Part shown: positions 45,330 through 54,661 of the stretch, one piece after another
How positions within the stretch are numbered: position 1 is the first letter of the stretch
Layout: every line of letters begins with the position of its first letter
Program-made: the position numbers and the translations under genes
From: Vagococcus sp. CY52-2
GTDB lineage: Bacteria; Bacillota; Bacilli; Lactobacillales; Vagococcaceae
DNA length: 64,000 nt
Assembly: GCF_022655055.1 (NCBI RefSeq)
Contig: NZ_CP093384.1
Coordinates: 558,001 to 622,000, forward strand
Reading direction: 5' to 3'
The notes under the pieces: generated by a model
The model's database searches: none
What the model saw: only the letters and a program-made list of their open reading frames with translations
What the model was told of the DNA's origin: nothing

Positions 45330-46673
45330 ATGGAAAGTCATAAAAAAGGATTAAGAAGAATCAATACGGTCCAATTTATCACCCTGATGTTTTTAATTAT
45401 TATTTTTATTGGATCTTTTCTATTATTTTTACCGATAAGTCATCAAACAGGGAAGCAGTTGACTTATATTGATGCACTATTTGTTGCGACATCATCTGTG
45501 TGCGTCACCGGATTAACTCCTATTAATATTTCACAAGTACTTAGTCCTTTTGGGCATATTGTTATGATGATTTTGATTGAAATTGGTGGTTTAGGATTTA
45601 TGTCGATTGCATTAATCGTGGCCATGATGTTTCGAAAAAGAGTGTCATTGCAGTCGCGTTTAGTTATTAAAGAGATGCTTAATTTAAATAACCATGGTGG
45701 CGTAGTAAAATTACTTAAATTTGTGGTGAAATTTTCTGTTAGTGTTCAGTTATTAGGTGTCATTTTATTAGGATTTCAGTTTATACCTGAATATGGAGTG
45801 AAACGTGGGATATTTTATAGTATATTTCATGCTGTTTCTGCCTTTTGTAATGCAGGATTTGATTTATTTGGTGATAGTTTATTGGGTTATCAACAGAATC
45901 CTTATGTGTTATTAGTTATTTCTGGACTTATTATTTCGGGTGGATTTGGATTTATTGTATGGTACGACTTAATTCATTGGCAAGATCATCGTCGCTTTTC
46001 TCTACATACCAAAATTGCTTTGATGGTTACGTTAAGTTTGTTGATTGGTGGAACAGTTCTATTTTCTATTACGGATAGATTTTATGAGATGTCGTTTGTA
46101 AAACAGCTTACTAATTCATTTTTCTTAAGTGTGACACCTCGTACAGCAGGATTTGCTTCAATTGACTATGGTTCAATGAGTTATGCAGGTCTCATTTTAA
46201 CAATAGTTTTAATGTTTATTGGCGGAACATCCGGTTCAACAGCTGGAGGAATCAAAACAACAACATTAGGGGTTCTTTTGATTCAATTAGTCAGTACATT
46301 AAAAGGCCGAGATGAAGCAGAATGGCAAGAGCGTTCTATTCCACGAAATATTGTGATGAAATCTTTTGTCTTATTTTTCTTTGCGAGTTTATTATGTTTA
46401 CTAAGTGCGTTGGTATTATCTATGACAGAATATAGTCCACAACATTCTGGGATAGAGTATGTCTTGTTTGAAGTAGTTTCAGCATTTGCAACAGTTGGTT
46501 TAACAATGGGATTAACACCTCATTTGACTCTATTTGGTAAACTACTTATTATGTGTTTGATGTTTATTGGTCGAGTAGGACTCTATACAGTCATGTATGC
46601 TTTATTAAGAAAAGAATTAAATGAACTAGGTAATAAGTTTAATTATCCAAAAGAAACTGTTTTGATAGGTTAA
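45330..46673 (+). CDS. ktrB: Potassium transporter KtrB/TrkH family
   Basis: A 447-residue K+ (Na+-coupled) channel-like transporter subunit. It contains four membrane-pore-membrane repeats with selectivity-loop glycines: SSVCVTGLTP (about 50), SAFCNAGFDLFG, TPRTAGFASID, and SAFATVGLTMGL; the GGTSGSTAGGIKTT motif marks the third repeat region. The gating partner KtrA (RCK domain) is not adjacent and must be elsewhere if present. GAGGAG precedes the ATG. Single gene by its own promoter. Confidence 0.93.
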   Translation: MESHKKGLRRINTVQFITLMFLIIIFIGSFLLFLPISHQTGKQLTYIDALFVATSSVCVTGLTPINISQVLSPFGHIVMMILIEIGGLGFMSIALIVAMMFRKRVSLQSRLVIKEMLNLNNHGGVVKLLKFVVKFSVSVQLLGVILLGFQFIPEYGVKRGIFYSIFHAVSAFCNAGFDLFGDSLLGYQQNPYVLLVISGLIISGGFGFIVWYDLIHWQDHRRFSLHTKIALMVTLSLLIGGTVLFSITDRFYEMSFVKQLTNSFFLSVTPRTAGFASIDYGSMSYAGLILTIVLMFIGGTSGSTAGGIKTTTLGVLLIQLVSTLKGRDEAEWQERSIPRNIVMKSFVLFFFASLLCLLSALVLSMTEYSPQHSGIEYVLFEVVSAFATVGLTMGLTPHLTLFGKLLIMCLMFIGRVGLYTVMYALLRKELNELGNKFNYPKETVLIG

Positions 46674-46781
46674 GATACCTCTTTTTTAAGAAAAGTATTT
46701 TTGAAAATTTTCAAATTTTAATTTAAATTTTTGTGTGTTATGTATTATAATGAGCATATTAAAATTAAAGGAGAATGTGAC

Positions 46782-47672
46782 ATGCTAGATGAAAAAACAT
46801 TAACTATTGTAAAGACACATCCAGGATTTATTGCAGCGATGGATCAGGGTGATTTGAGTACTCCAGGTGCTTTAAGACAGTATGGTGTGCCAGATGAAAC
46901 GTATCAAACATCTGAAGAGATGCATAACATTATTCATGATATGCGCACACGTATGATTATTAGTGATGAGTTTTCGTCAAAATATGTATTAGGTGTTATT
47001 TTATACAAAGATGCATTAGAAAGAACTATTTTTTCAGAACCTGTACCAAACTATTTGTGGCATAAGAAAGGTATGTTGCCGTTTTTGAAAATTGATCAAG
47101 GTTTAGCTCCTCTTAGAGAGGGCGTCCAATTGATGGATGAGTTAACAGAATTTGATGTGCTTGTGGAAAAAGCAAAAAACTTCCCTTTTATTGGATTTAA
47201 ATACCGTTCATTAATTTGTTCAGCTAATGAAGAGGGCATAAAGCAACTGGTCAAACAACAATTTGATTTAGCAAAAAAAGTGTATGCACTAGGTTATTTA
47301 CCAATGTTAGAGCCTGATATTGAGTTACATATTCCAGACAAAAAGCAAGCAGAAATTTATTTGAAAAATGCATTAAACGAGGAATTAAGTCAATTAGATA
47401 ATGACGTGAAAATCATGTTGAAATTGACGTTACCGACAGAAGCAGATTTTTATCATGATTTATTAGATTATCCAAATATTGTAAGAATGTTGGCTTCTTC
47501 CAGTGGTTTAAGACAAACAGAAGCGGACAAAAAATTAAGTGAAAATCATGATATGATTGCTAGTTTTTCAAGAGCACTAACAGAAGGATTGAGTTATCAA
47601 GAAAGTGACATGGAGTTTGATTTTCATTTAAGACAAACGCTACATGCAATTTTTGATGCATCAAATACATAG
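46782..47672 (+). CDS. fda: Class I fructose-bisphosphate aldolase
   Basis: Cleaves fructose 1,6-bisphosphate to triose phosphates by Schiff-base chemistry. The 296 residues fit the small bacterial class I aldolase known from staphylococci and lactic acid bacteria: MLDEKTLTIVKTHPGFIAAMDQG-type N terminus, YKDALERTIF, and HKKGMLPFLKIDQGL with candidate Schiff-base lysine context. AAAGGAG precedes ATG 46782; the longer frame from 46731 has no support. Separate unit closed by a hairpin. Confidence 0.93.
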   Translation: MLDEKTLTIVKTHPGFIAAMDQGDLSTPGALRQYGVPDETYQTSEEMHNIIHDMRTRMIISDEFSSKYVLGVILYKDALERTIFSEPVPNYLWHKKGMLPFLKIDQGLAPLREGVQLMDELTEFDVLVEKAKNFPFIGFKYRSLICSANEEGIKQLVKQQFDLAKKVYALGYLPMLEPDIELHIPDKKQAEIYLKNALNEELSQLDNDVKIMLKLTLPTEADFYHDLLDYPNIVRMLASSSGLRQTEADKKLSENHDMIASFSRALTEGLSYQESDMEFDFHLRQTLHAIFDASNT

Positions 47673-47681
47673 TCAATTGAC

Positions 47682-47713
47682 AGACCATCTGAAATAAACA
47701 GATGGTCTTTTTA
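47682..47713 (+). terminator. Terminator after fda
   Basis: A perfect 10-bp stem AGACCATCTG (47682-47691) with CAGATGGTCT (47699-47708), then T residues. Confidence 0.88.
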
Positions 47714-47741
47714 CGAGAATGTTTTAGATTAGGAGAAATAT

Positions 47742-48422
47742 ATGAAAACTTTAGTAGTTATTGCCCACCCAAATTCACATGAATCGGGGTTGCAATCATT
47801 TTTAAAAGAGAGCTGTTCTTCTTTAGAAAAAGTAAAAATATACGATATACAGGAAGATTTAAAAACATTTAATTTAGTTGAGGTACAAAAACTATTAAAA
47901 AAACAAGATAGAATTATTTTTCAATTTCCAATGTATTGGTATGCCGCTCCCGATATTTTGTATAAATGGTTGGAAAAAGTATTAACAAAATCATTGTATA
48001 AAGATTCTTTAAAGGGAAAAGAGCTAGGAATTGTTATTAATATGGGACAGAAATTATCGTCTTTTCAAGCAGGAGCATCTGAACATTTCACTATTTCTGA
48101 ACTATTAAGACCTTTTCAGGCAATAGCTTATAAGTGTCAAATGACATATCTGCCACCTTTTTCGATTCCGTTATTTTCTTACTTAAACGAAAAAGATAAA
48201 AAAAAATTGTTAATTAACTACCAACATTATGTGACCAAAGAAAATGATAGTCGATTTTTAATTAGAGAGAATTGGGCTATTGAACGTCTAATTGAATTAG
48301 AAAAGAAGCGAGTTATTAAAGATGAAGAAAATAGATTAACGTCAATACGGGATGCATTAGAAGATAACCGTCTAGAATTGGATAGTCTATTAATGTCTCT
48401 TGAAGAAATGAGGGATGAGTAG
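47742..48422 (+). CDS. NAD(P)H-dependent flavodoxin-fold oxidoreductase with coiled-coil extension
   Basis: A 226-residue quinone-reductase-like flavoprotein (MdaB/KefF/YwrO group): FMN/FAD phosphate loop IAHPNSHESGLQ near the N terminus and FQFPMYWYAAPDILYKWLEKVL. The fold should end near residue 175. The last ~50 residues are strongly charged and helical, which is unusual for the group and may bind the small protein encoded immediately downstream (1-base overlap). Substrate unknown. GGAG precedes the ATG. Confidence 0.85.
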   Translation: MKTLVVIAHPNSHESGLQSFLKESCSSLEKVKIYDIQEDLKTFNLVEVQKLLKKQDRIIFQFPMYWYAAPDILYKWLEKVLTKSLYKDSLKGKELGIVINMGQKLSSFQAGASEHFTISELLRPFQAIAYKCQMTYLPPFSIPLFSYLNEKDKKKLLINYQHYVTKENDSRFLIRENWAIERLIELEKKRVIKDEENRLTSIRDALEDNRLELDSLLMSLEEMRDE

Positions 48423-48598
48423 TGAATGAGAAAGAATGGTTGCTAAATGAATTATCTCTATTAAAAGGGGAAACTCAAACATATGAAGTGAGCGCCTTTT
48501 TAGATGAATTAGAAGCGATTTTGAGTGAGCAATATAAGAGAATTGAACAAGCAAAAGCTGAGATAGATGGCTTATTATGGAGTCCAAAGGAGTGGTAG
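48422..48598 (+). CDS. Small helical protein, 58 aa
   Basis: A 58-residue protein starting at GTG 48422, which shares its first base with the TAG of the reductase. GAGGGATG just upstream serves as ribosome binding site, so translation is coupled. The product is acidic and helix-forming (LNELSLLKGETQTYEVSAFL, then AILSEQYKRIEQAKAEIDGLL), and ends WSPKEW. No family recognised. Context suggests a partner of the reductase, particularly its C-terminal helical extension; this is inference. Confidence 0.7.
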   Translation: MNEKEWLLNELSLLKGETQTYEVSAFLDELEAILSEQYKRIEQAKAEIDGLLWSPKEW

Positions 48599-48658
48599 TA
48601 TTTATTTTTTAGACTAAATTTGTTATAGTAAAGAAAAACATATTTAATAGGAGAACCA

Positions 48659-49243
48659 ATGAAAAATATAAAATACTTAATACTACTTCTATTTTTAGTT
48701 GGTCTAAGTGGTTGTGGAAATAAAAAAAGCAATACAAAAGAAACAACTGAGAGTACGGTTGGTATGGTAATTAAAGATAAAAAAAGTAAGCGCAGTACAG
48801 TTGTTAATAATATGCTTGTAGGTCACTCTAAAATTAGTTTTAATAATGAAAAATATGACGTATTATCTGAAGGAAAATTTAGTCAACAAACATTATGGGG
48901 AACTTTTCAACAGGAAAATAATCGAAATACTTATATTCAAATAGATGCGTTTGACAATACTCAAAAAATGTATGGTGATATCTCAGGTTATGTATTAGAT
49001 GGTGTTAAGTGGGGAGAAGAAGAACCTGTTCAATATTTAGGAGTGATGGAAGAAGTTCTTCAGCCATCTAAAGATAAAAAAGCTCTGATGTATAAGGGGA
49101 GAACAGGAGATGTTATTTTTTCAGTAACGATGTTTGGAAAAGATAAATTAACTAATAAGGAAATACTAGATTTAAAAGAAATAGCTAAAAGTATTAAAGT
49201 TGAGTATGTAGCAGATCAAATGACAACTGTAAGTGGTGAATAA
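48659..49243 (+). CDS. Putative lipoprotein, 194 aa
   Basis: A secreted lipoprotein with a short signal peptide ending in the lipobox GLSGC (Cys about 20), then a Lys/Ser/Thr-rich linker and a domain of about 150 residues with no motif I recognise (YDVLSEGKFSQQTLWGTF, GYVLDGVKWGEEE). TAGGAG precedes the ATG. It lies 60 bases after the small helical protein and about 120 before a phosphatase gene, so operon membership is uncertain. Function unknown. Confidence 0.8.
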   Translation: MKNIKYLILLLFLVGLSGCGNKKSNTKETTESTVGMVIKDKKSKRSTVVNNMLVGHSKISFNNEKYDVLSEGKFSQQTLWGTFQQENNRNTYIQIDAFDNTQKMYGDISGYVLDGVKWGEEEPVQYLGVMEEVLQPSKDKKALMYKGRTGDVIFSVTMFGKDKLTNKEILDLKEIAKSIKVEYVADQMTTVSGE

Positions 49244-49361
49244 CTTCATCACTTTTTTATATTTTTTTGAAAAAAATTCGAAATTAACCTTACTAAAAAA
49301 AACGTAAATTTGGTAGACTGTAAGATGCAGCATATTAAATGATTTTTTTAGGAGGAATAGA

Positions 49362-50111
49362 ATGGATACATTAGTTAATTTTAGAGATTTAGGCGGTATT
49401 GTAACCTTAGATAATAAAAAAGTAGTCAATCATCAATTTTTAAGAAGTGGTGAAATAGTCCATATTTCAGCAGAAGATAAAAAAGAATTAGTTAAGATAT
49501 ACAGTTTAAAAAAAATTGTTGATTTTAGAGGGGATACTGAGGTTAGTCAAAGTCCTGATGATACTATAAGCGGTGTATCTTATGAGCATATTGATATTTT
49601 AGGTCAAACAGCTAATCAAGGAGCTGGTCTGGAAGAATTATTAAATCCTAAATATAATCCTCAACAAGCGATGATGACGATTTATGAAGAGCTTGTTTTA
49701 TCAAAAGATGCACAAAAAGGTTACTCTAAATTTTTAAGTGATTTTTTGACTAAGCCAAATGAAGCAACATTATTTCATTGTTTTGCTGGAAAAGACCGAA
49801 CAGGATTTGCAGCTGCTTTGATATTATCTAGTCTAAATGTATCCAAAGAGGCAATAGATGAAGATTATTTAAAAACAAATGATTCTAGAAAAGCGGCAAA
49901 TGATGCCATTTTAAATGAATTGAAAGAAAAAGGAGCCTCAACTAAACAATTGGCTAATATGTTAGTGATGTTAACCGTTAATAAAGATTACCTTGATTAT
50001 GCCTTTGAATTAATTAACCAACATTTTGGTAGCGTAGAAAATTATTTTACAGATATTTTAAAACTTCCAACAACATTTTCTAAAGATATGCAAACATTAT
50101 ATACAATCTAG
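49362..50111 (+). CDS. Tyrosine-protein phosphatase (Y_phosphatase3 family)
   Basis: A 249-residue phosphatase of the bacterial tyrosine/lipid phosphatase type. NFRDLGGI and FLRSGEI at the N terminus lead to the catalytic P-loop HCFAGKDRTGFAAAL (CxxxxxR, Cys about 140). Such proteins dephosphorylate phosphotyrosine or phosphoinositides; targets here are unknown. TAGGAGG precedes the ATG. It ends at a hairpin shared with convergent ogt. Confidence 0.9.
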   Translation: MDTLVNFRDLGGIVTLDNKKVVNHQFLRSGEIVHISAEDKKELVKIYSLKKIVDFRGDTEVSQSPDDTISGVSYEHIDILGQTANQGAGLEELLNPKYNPQQAMMTIYEELVLSKDAQKGYSKFLSDFLTKPNEATLFHCFAGKDRTGFAAALILSSLNVSKEAIDEDYLKTNDSRKAANDAILNELKEKGASTKQLANMLVMLTVNKDYLDYAFELINQHFGSVENYFTDILKLPTTFSKDMQTLYTI

Positions 50112-50142
50112 AAAAAGGAAATCATTCGTGATTTCCTTTTTC
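50111..50142. terminator. Bidirectional terminator between phosphatase and ogt
   Basis: A perfect 14-bp stem GAAAAAGGAAATCA (50111-50124) with its complement (50129-50142); it includes the last codons of both genes. Confidence 0.85.
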
Positions 50143-50595
50143 TAATGTAATAAGTGATTGTTTAATCGTTAAGCCAAATTCAGATGTTCCAAAGTAGCCT
50201 GTTAATTGTCCTGATTGACTGATGACTCGATGACAGGGAATAATTATTGGAATAGGATTTTTTTTACAAGCTTGGCCGACAGCTTGATAGGATCTTGGTT
50301 GATTTATTTTTATGGCGATATCTTTGTAGGTACATGTTTGACCATAAGGAATATCTAACAGTGTCGACCAAACTTTTTGTTGAAAAGCTGTTCCTGTATT
50401 TAAGTCTAGTGGTACAGTAAATTGTTTTCTATTGTATGATAAAAATTCATGTAGTTCAATTAAACATTGAATTATTATGGAATCAGTAGGTTTATTAATA
50501 TTTGATACGTCTGTAGGATGGATAAAATGGATACGTGATATTTTTTGATTTTTTTGTTCAATATCTAAAAAACAGTTATTAATTTTATAAGCCAT
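50122..50595 (-). CDS. ogt: Methylated-DNA--protein-cysteine methyltransferase
   Basis: A suicide repair protein removing alkyl groups from O6-alkylguanine. The 157 residues have FQQKVWSTLLDIPYGQTCTYKDIA (helix-turn-helix) and the acceptor cysteine in IIPCHRVIS, with GYFG behind it. The frame is open to 50628, but AAAGGAG favours ATG 50595 (MAYKINN). No ada-type regulator is fused or adjacent. Confidence 0.94.
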   Translation of the reverse strand: MAYKINNCFLDIEQKNQKISRIHFIHPTDVSNINKPTDSIIIQCLIELHEFLSYNRKQFTVPLDLNTGTAFQQKVWSTLLDIPYGQTCTYKDIAIKINQPRSYQAVGQACKKNPIPIIIPCHRVISQSGQLTGYFGTSEFGLTIKQSLITLEKGNHE

Positions 50596-50676
50596 ATAAT
50601 CGACTCCTTTAGTTATCATAATACCCAATTTTAGTGAGATATGATAGTATAAAAGATATGAGAAGGGATGCTAGTC

Positions 50677-52044
50677 ATGAAAGAGATTATTCATTTATTA
50701 CATACAAATGATATACATTCACATTTAGAAAGATGGCCTAAAATTCGTCGTTGGCTAAATGAGGAAACTAAAAATTATGAAAATCAAGGAAGCAATGTTT
50801 TTAGATTTGATGTGGGAGATTTTCTGGATAGAGTACACCCTTTAACTGAAGCAACAGATGGCATAGCAAATGTAAATTTGATGAATCAAGTTTACTATGA
50901 TGCTGTCACAATTGGAAATAATGAAGGTATTACAAATAGTAAGAGAGTATTAAATCATCTATATAAACAAGCAAATTTTCCTATTGTTTTAAGTAATTTA
51001 AAAGATAAATTAACTCATGATTATCCAACTTGGGCAAAACCTTACACTATTGTGGAAACTACTCAAAAGGTAAAAATAGGAGTGTTTGGTTTAACGGCAC
51101 CAATGGTACTGAGTTATAGTCCATTTGGTTGGGATGTGGTTGATCCATTTGTAGCCGCAAAACAGATGATTGATGAGCTTTCCGAAAAAGTAGACATTAT
51201 CATTTTATTATCCCATTTAGGTATTATGGATGATAAGAAAATGGCAAATGAATATCCACAAATTGATATTATTTTAGGAGCACATACGCATCATCTATTA
51301 CCAAAGGGATTAATCGAAAATGGTGTATTATTATGTGCCGCAGGTAAGTTTGGAGAATATGTAGGAGATGTATCGATTGAATGTCATAATGGAAAAATTA
51401 TGAAAAAAACAGCTAAAACGATTGATATAAATCTATTATCACAAGAGATTTCGGATATAAATGAAATTACTAGTTACAAGAATCAGGGGGATCAGTTATT
51501 AGAAAGTAGGCATGTGGGCAACGTGACGGGTAAGCTAAATAAACGAGATTCTTTAATAAAAATAGCCTTAAAGGCCATGGAAAAAAGCAGTGGATGTGAC
51601 GTGGCGATGGTTAATTCTGGATTATTTCTGACAGATTTAGGACCAGGAGAGATAGATGAAAAAGACCTACATGATTGTTTACCTCACCCAATGAATTTAA
51701 TAAAGGTAACACTACAAGGAAAAGACTTAATTAGATTGGCTAAAGAGGTTGTGAAAAATCGTGACTTTTTACTTAAATTTCCTATTATCGGCATGAAATT
51801 TAGAGGCAAATATTTTGGTGAAATATGGTATGATGGCTTTAATTATAATGAAAAAACACATGAAGGATTTTGGTTAGGAAAGCCAATTGAAATGGATAGA
51901 TTTTATAGTTTTGTGACAGTTGACCATTTAGCATTTATACCATTTTTTCCTACCATCGAAATAGCAGGCGAAATTGAAATATTAGGACCTAGTTTTTTAA
52001 GAAATAGTGTGGCAATGTACTTAAATAAACAAAATGATGATTAA
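50677..52044 (+). CDS. Metallophosphoesterase/5'-nucleotidase-type protein (YunD-like)
   Basis: A 455-residue two-domain protein of the UshA/YunD class but without a signal peptide, so probably cytoplasmic. Metal motifs TNDIHSH, GDFLDR, GNNEG, LSHLG and GAHTHH are in the N-terminal half; a 5'-nucleotidase C-terminal domain (NSGLFLTDLGPGEI) follows. AGAAGGG suits ATG 50677 (MKEIIHL) rather than the overlapping ATG 50668. The gene order yunD-yutD-yutF here mirrors Bacillus neighbours. Confidence 0.88.
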   Translation: MKEIIHLLHTNDIHSHLERWPKIRRWLNEETKNYENQGSNVFRFDVGDFLDRVHPLTEATDGIANVNLMNQVYYDAVTIGNNEGITNSKRVLNHLYKQANFPIVLSNLKDKLTHDYPTWAKPYTIVETTQKVKIGVFGLTAPMVLSYSPFGWDVVDPFVAAKQMIDELSEKVDIIILLSHLGIMDDKKMANEYPQIDIILGAHTHHLLPKGLIENGVLLCAAGKFGEYVGDVSIECHNGKIMKKTAKTIDINLLSQEISDINEITSYKNQGDQLLESRHVGNVTGKLNKRDSLIKIALKAMEKSSGCDVAMVNSGLFLTDLGPGEIDEKDLHDCLPHPMNLIKVTLQGKDLIRLAKEVVKNRDFLLKFPIIGMKFRGKYFGEIWYDGFNYNEKTHEGFWLGKPIEMDRFYSFVTVDHLAFIPFFPTIEIAGEIEILGPSFLRNSVAMYLNKQNDD

Positions 52045-52062
52045 AAGATAGAGGTAAGAATG

Positions 52063-52665
52063 ATGGCGAAAAAAAATAAAAAAATAGAAGAAGCAGAAGA
52101 TATCGACGTTCAACCAGAGGAAGTAGATGAAGTTCTTTTGGAGATGTTAGAAAATTATCATCCAGATTCTTTCCCATTAGCTGATGGGACATATCGATTG
52201 GTAAAAGAATATCGAGATGGATTTGATTATGAAACAGTTATTAAACGATATAATGAAGTTTTATCAAAATATGATTATATTGTTGGTGATTGGGGTTATG
52301 ATCAATTAAGATTGCGTGGTTTTTTTAAAGATGATTTTAAGAGCGCACCGCTTGATGCTAAAATTAATACATTAAATGATTACTTATATGAATTTTGTAA
52401 TTTTGGATGTGCCTATTTTGTTATTGAGCAAATTGGAGATTTTAAACGAAAGGGGCGTTCTTCCACCTTTAAATCGTCTAAAAATAAAAATCAAGCACAT
52501 ACTAGTGAAAAAAAGTATGACACTAAAAATAATAAAAAATCAAAACCTAAAGGAAGCAATCAATCAAGAAACAGTCAATCGACTAATAAAAAAAATAATA
52601 AACCACCTAAAAGTAAAGAAGGCACTAAAGAACGTCACTTTAAAATAAAGAAAAAAGAAGATTAG
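52063..52665 (+). CDS. YutD-family protein with basic tail (DUF1027)
   Basis: About 200 residues. The YutD core (about 30-125) contains [33 protein letters not shown] and [16 protein letters not shown]. The last ~70 residues are low-complexity Lys/Asn/Ser, suggesting nucleic-acid contact or disorder. Function is unknown for the family. Two ATGs are adjacent; GAGG is better spaced for 52063 (MAKKNKK) than 52060. It is 10 bases upstream of yutF-like. Confidence 0.88.
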   Translation: MAKKNKKIEEAEDIDVQPEEVDEVLLEMLENYHPDSFPLADGTYRLVKEYRDGFDYETVIKRYNEVLSKYDYIVGDWGYDQLRLRGFFKDDFKSAPLDAKINTLNDYLYEFCNFGCAYFVIEQIGDFKRKGRSSTFKSSKNKNQAHTSEKKYDTKNNKKSKPKGSNQSRNSQSTNKKNNKPPKSKEGTKERHFKIKKKED

Positions 52666-52675
52666 GAGAGAAAAA

Positions 52676-53440
52676 ATGACTTATAAAGGCTATTTAATCG
52701 ATTTAGATGGTACCATTTATTTAGGAGACAAGCCAATTAAGGCTGGTAAGCGATTTGTTGATCGGCTAAAAGAAAAGAATATTCCTTTTTTATTTGTAAC
52801 CAACAATACAACTAAGACACCTCATGTAGTAAAAAAAAGATTACAAGACTCTTTTGACATTGATGTTTCTACTGATACCATATATACAGCAAGTCTAGCT
52901 ACAGTTGATTATATGAAAGATAAGGGCTTAGGAAAAAAAGTGTATGTGATTGGTGAAGAGGGATTAAAAGAGGCCATCTTTTCTTCAGGTTTTGTGTTAG
53001 ATGAGGAACATCCTGATTATGTGGTTGTGGCTCTTGATACAGATTTAACCTATGAAAAATTAGCAGTTGCGACACTAGCTATTCAAAAAGGGGCACACTT
53101 TATTGGCACAAACCCTGACAAGAATATTCCAACTCATCGTGGTCTGATGCCAGGAGCTGGAAGTTTGATTGCAGGAATTGAGACAGCAACGCAAAAAAGT
53201 GCAACTTATATCGGGAAACCAGAAGCCATTATGATGGAAAAAGCTTTAGAGCGGTTAAAATTAGCTGCGAATGAAGTCATGATGGTGGGCGATAATTATG
53301 AAACGGATATCCGAGCAGGAATTGATAATGATATAGATACATTATTAGTTTTAACAGGATTTACAAAAAAAGAAGATGTGGTAACACTTCCTATTGCTCC
53401 TACAAAGGTCATTGATTCTTTAGATGAATGGCAGGTATAG
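52676..53440 (+). CDS. HAD-IIA phosphatase (YutF/NagD-like)
   Basis: A 254-residue HAD-superfamily hydrolase. Motif I is DLDGTIYLG (nucleophile Asp), motif [10 protein letters not shown], then [11 protein letters not shown], and motif [13 protein letters not shown]. The capped IIA type, TIGR01457 group, dephosphorylates small phosphorylated sugars or nucleotides; the physiological substrate is not known. AGGAGAG precedes the ATG. Cotranscribed with the YutD-family gene before it and the TIGR01906 gene after it (4-base gap). Confidence 0.92.
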   Translation: MTYKGYLIDLDGTIYLGDKPIKAGKRFVDRLKEKNIPFLFVTNNTTKTPHVVKKRLQDSFDIDVSTDTIYTASLATVDYMKDKGLGKKVYVIGEEGLKEAIFSSGFVLDEEHPDYVVVALDTDLTYEKLAVATLAIQKGAHFIGTNPDKNIPTHRGLMPGAGSLIAGIETATQKSATYIGKPEAIMMEKALERLKLAANEVMMVGDNYETDIRAGIDNDIDTLLVLTGFTKKEDVVTLPIAPTKVIDSLDEWQV

Positions 53441-53443
53441 TTA

Positions 53444-54076
53444 GTGGTAAAATCAAAGGAGATAGTAAACAGGGTTGTCTTAATTCTATTTTTATTAAGT
53501 CTAGCGATTATGTTGACGATTAATGCTAGATGGTTATACGTATTTGATATTCATTATTTAGGCATTACAGAGTACACAGAATATAGTAAACAAACTATTT
53601 TATCTAACTATGATGATTTGATGCGATATTTAAACTTCTTTTGGGTAAAAACACTATCGATGAAAGATTTTCCAACTTCATCTGAAGGGGCATTTCATTT
53701 TTTTGAGGTTAAACGGTTATTTCAAATGAACTATGCTATATTGTTGATTACGTTAGTGCCAAGCCTAAAATATTTATACCATTTATTTAAAGATAAGATG
53801 GTTTGGACTCTTACTACAATGATACAGGGTATTTTACTAAGTTTAGGAGCATTGGCTTTTTTTATGGTTGTTGCTTTCAATCAATTTTTTGTCTTATTTC
53901 ATGAAGTTTTCTTTAATAACGATGCCTGGATTTTTTACCCTGAGATAGATCCTATTATTTTAGTTTTGCCTCAGGACTATTTTTTCCATTGTTTTATTTT
54001 GTTTTTTGTTTTATTTATTTTCTTTTTAATGATATTACTTATTAAAGGAAAAAAAGAATTAAAAAAAAACCAGTGA
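53444..54076 (+). CDS. TIGR01906-family integral membrane protein
   Basis: A 210-residue membrane protein with about four helices (about 12-30, 95-112, 125-148, 178-203) and an extracytoplasmic loop rich in aromatic residues (YVFDIHYLGITEYTEYSK), matching the TIGR01906 family that follows yutF in enterococci and streptococci. Function unknown. Translation starts at GTG; the ribosome binding site is weak (AGG within the previous gene's end), so coupling to yutF is likely. Confidence 0.82.
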   Translation: MVKSKEIVNRVVLILFLLSLAIMLTINARWLYVFDIHYLGITEYTEYSKQTILSNYDDLMRYLNFFWVKTLSMKDFPTSSEGAFHFFEVKRLFQMNYAILLITLVPSLKYLYHLFKDKMVWTLTTMIQGILLSLGALAFFMVVAFNQFFVLFHEVFFNNDAWIFYPEIDPIILVLPQDYFFHCFILFFVLFIFFLMILLIKGKKELKKNQ

Positions 54077-54097
54077 TGCGTAAAGTATCACTGGTTT
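54065..54097. terminator. Terminator between the TIGR01906 gene and yutG
   Basis: AAAACCAGTGAT (54065-54076) and ATCACTGGTTTT (54086-54097) form a perfect 12-bp stem. The long A run on the left gives a strong T tail for the minus-strand gene. Confidence 0.82.
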
Positions 54098-54594
54098 TCG
54101 TTTAGTCGATCGGGTTCAGAGTGAGCTAGACGACTTGCTGCAGCAGCTGCGATAGCTCCGACAATATCATCTAAAAAGGTATGAACTTGATTTCCTTCAT
54201 GTGAATTCAATTTTTCTAAAATACCTGGTTTGACTTTATCTATGTAACCATAGTTAGTAAAACCAATGGAACCATATATATTAACAATAGATAATGCTAA
54301 TATTTCATCAATTCCATATAAACCTTCATCAGTTTCAAGAATTTCTTGTAAAGGTTCTAGCACTTGATGATTTTCTGTGGCGATATCAAGTTGAATCCCT
54401 GTTAAAATAGCATTTTGAACTTCTCGTTTATTTAAAACAGCCTCAACGTTTTCTAAACACATATCAAGAGTTAAATCTTGTACGTATTTTTCTTGTAGAA
54501 AGTAAACTAGCTCTGCGATGTCTTTAATTGTTACACCACGATCTAATAATAATTGTCGAGACATTTTTTTTAGCGTTTCTTTTTTTATTGTCAT
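54088..54594 (-). CDS. Phosphatidylglycerophosphatase A-related protein (YutG)
   Basis: A 168-residue member of the PgpA/YutG family: LLLDRGVTIKDIAELVYFLQ, GIQLDIATE, and the C-terminal TFLDDIVGAIAAAAASRLAH. PgpA removes phosphate from phosphatidylglycerol phosphate. This Firmicute form lacks the multiple membrane helices of E. coli PgpA, so the enzymatic role is by family only. AAGAAGGTG precedes the ATG. Converges on the yunD-yutD-yutF run, consistent with the shared locus in relatives. Confidence 0.88.
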   Translation of the reverse strand: MTIKKETLKKMSRQLLLDRGVTIKDIAELVYFLQEKYVQDLTLDMCLENVEAVLNKREVQNAILTGIQLDIATENHQVLEPLQEILETDEGLYGIDEILALSIVNIYGSIGFTNYGYIDKVKPGILEKLNSHEGNQVHTFLDDIVGAIAAAAASRLAHSEPDRLNENQ

Positions 54595-54661
54595 TATGTC
54601 ACCTTCTTAATTTGTATTGTTAACTAGTATAACCTAGTGTCAGAGTTGTAACAAGCATGAA

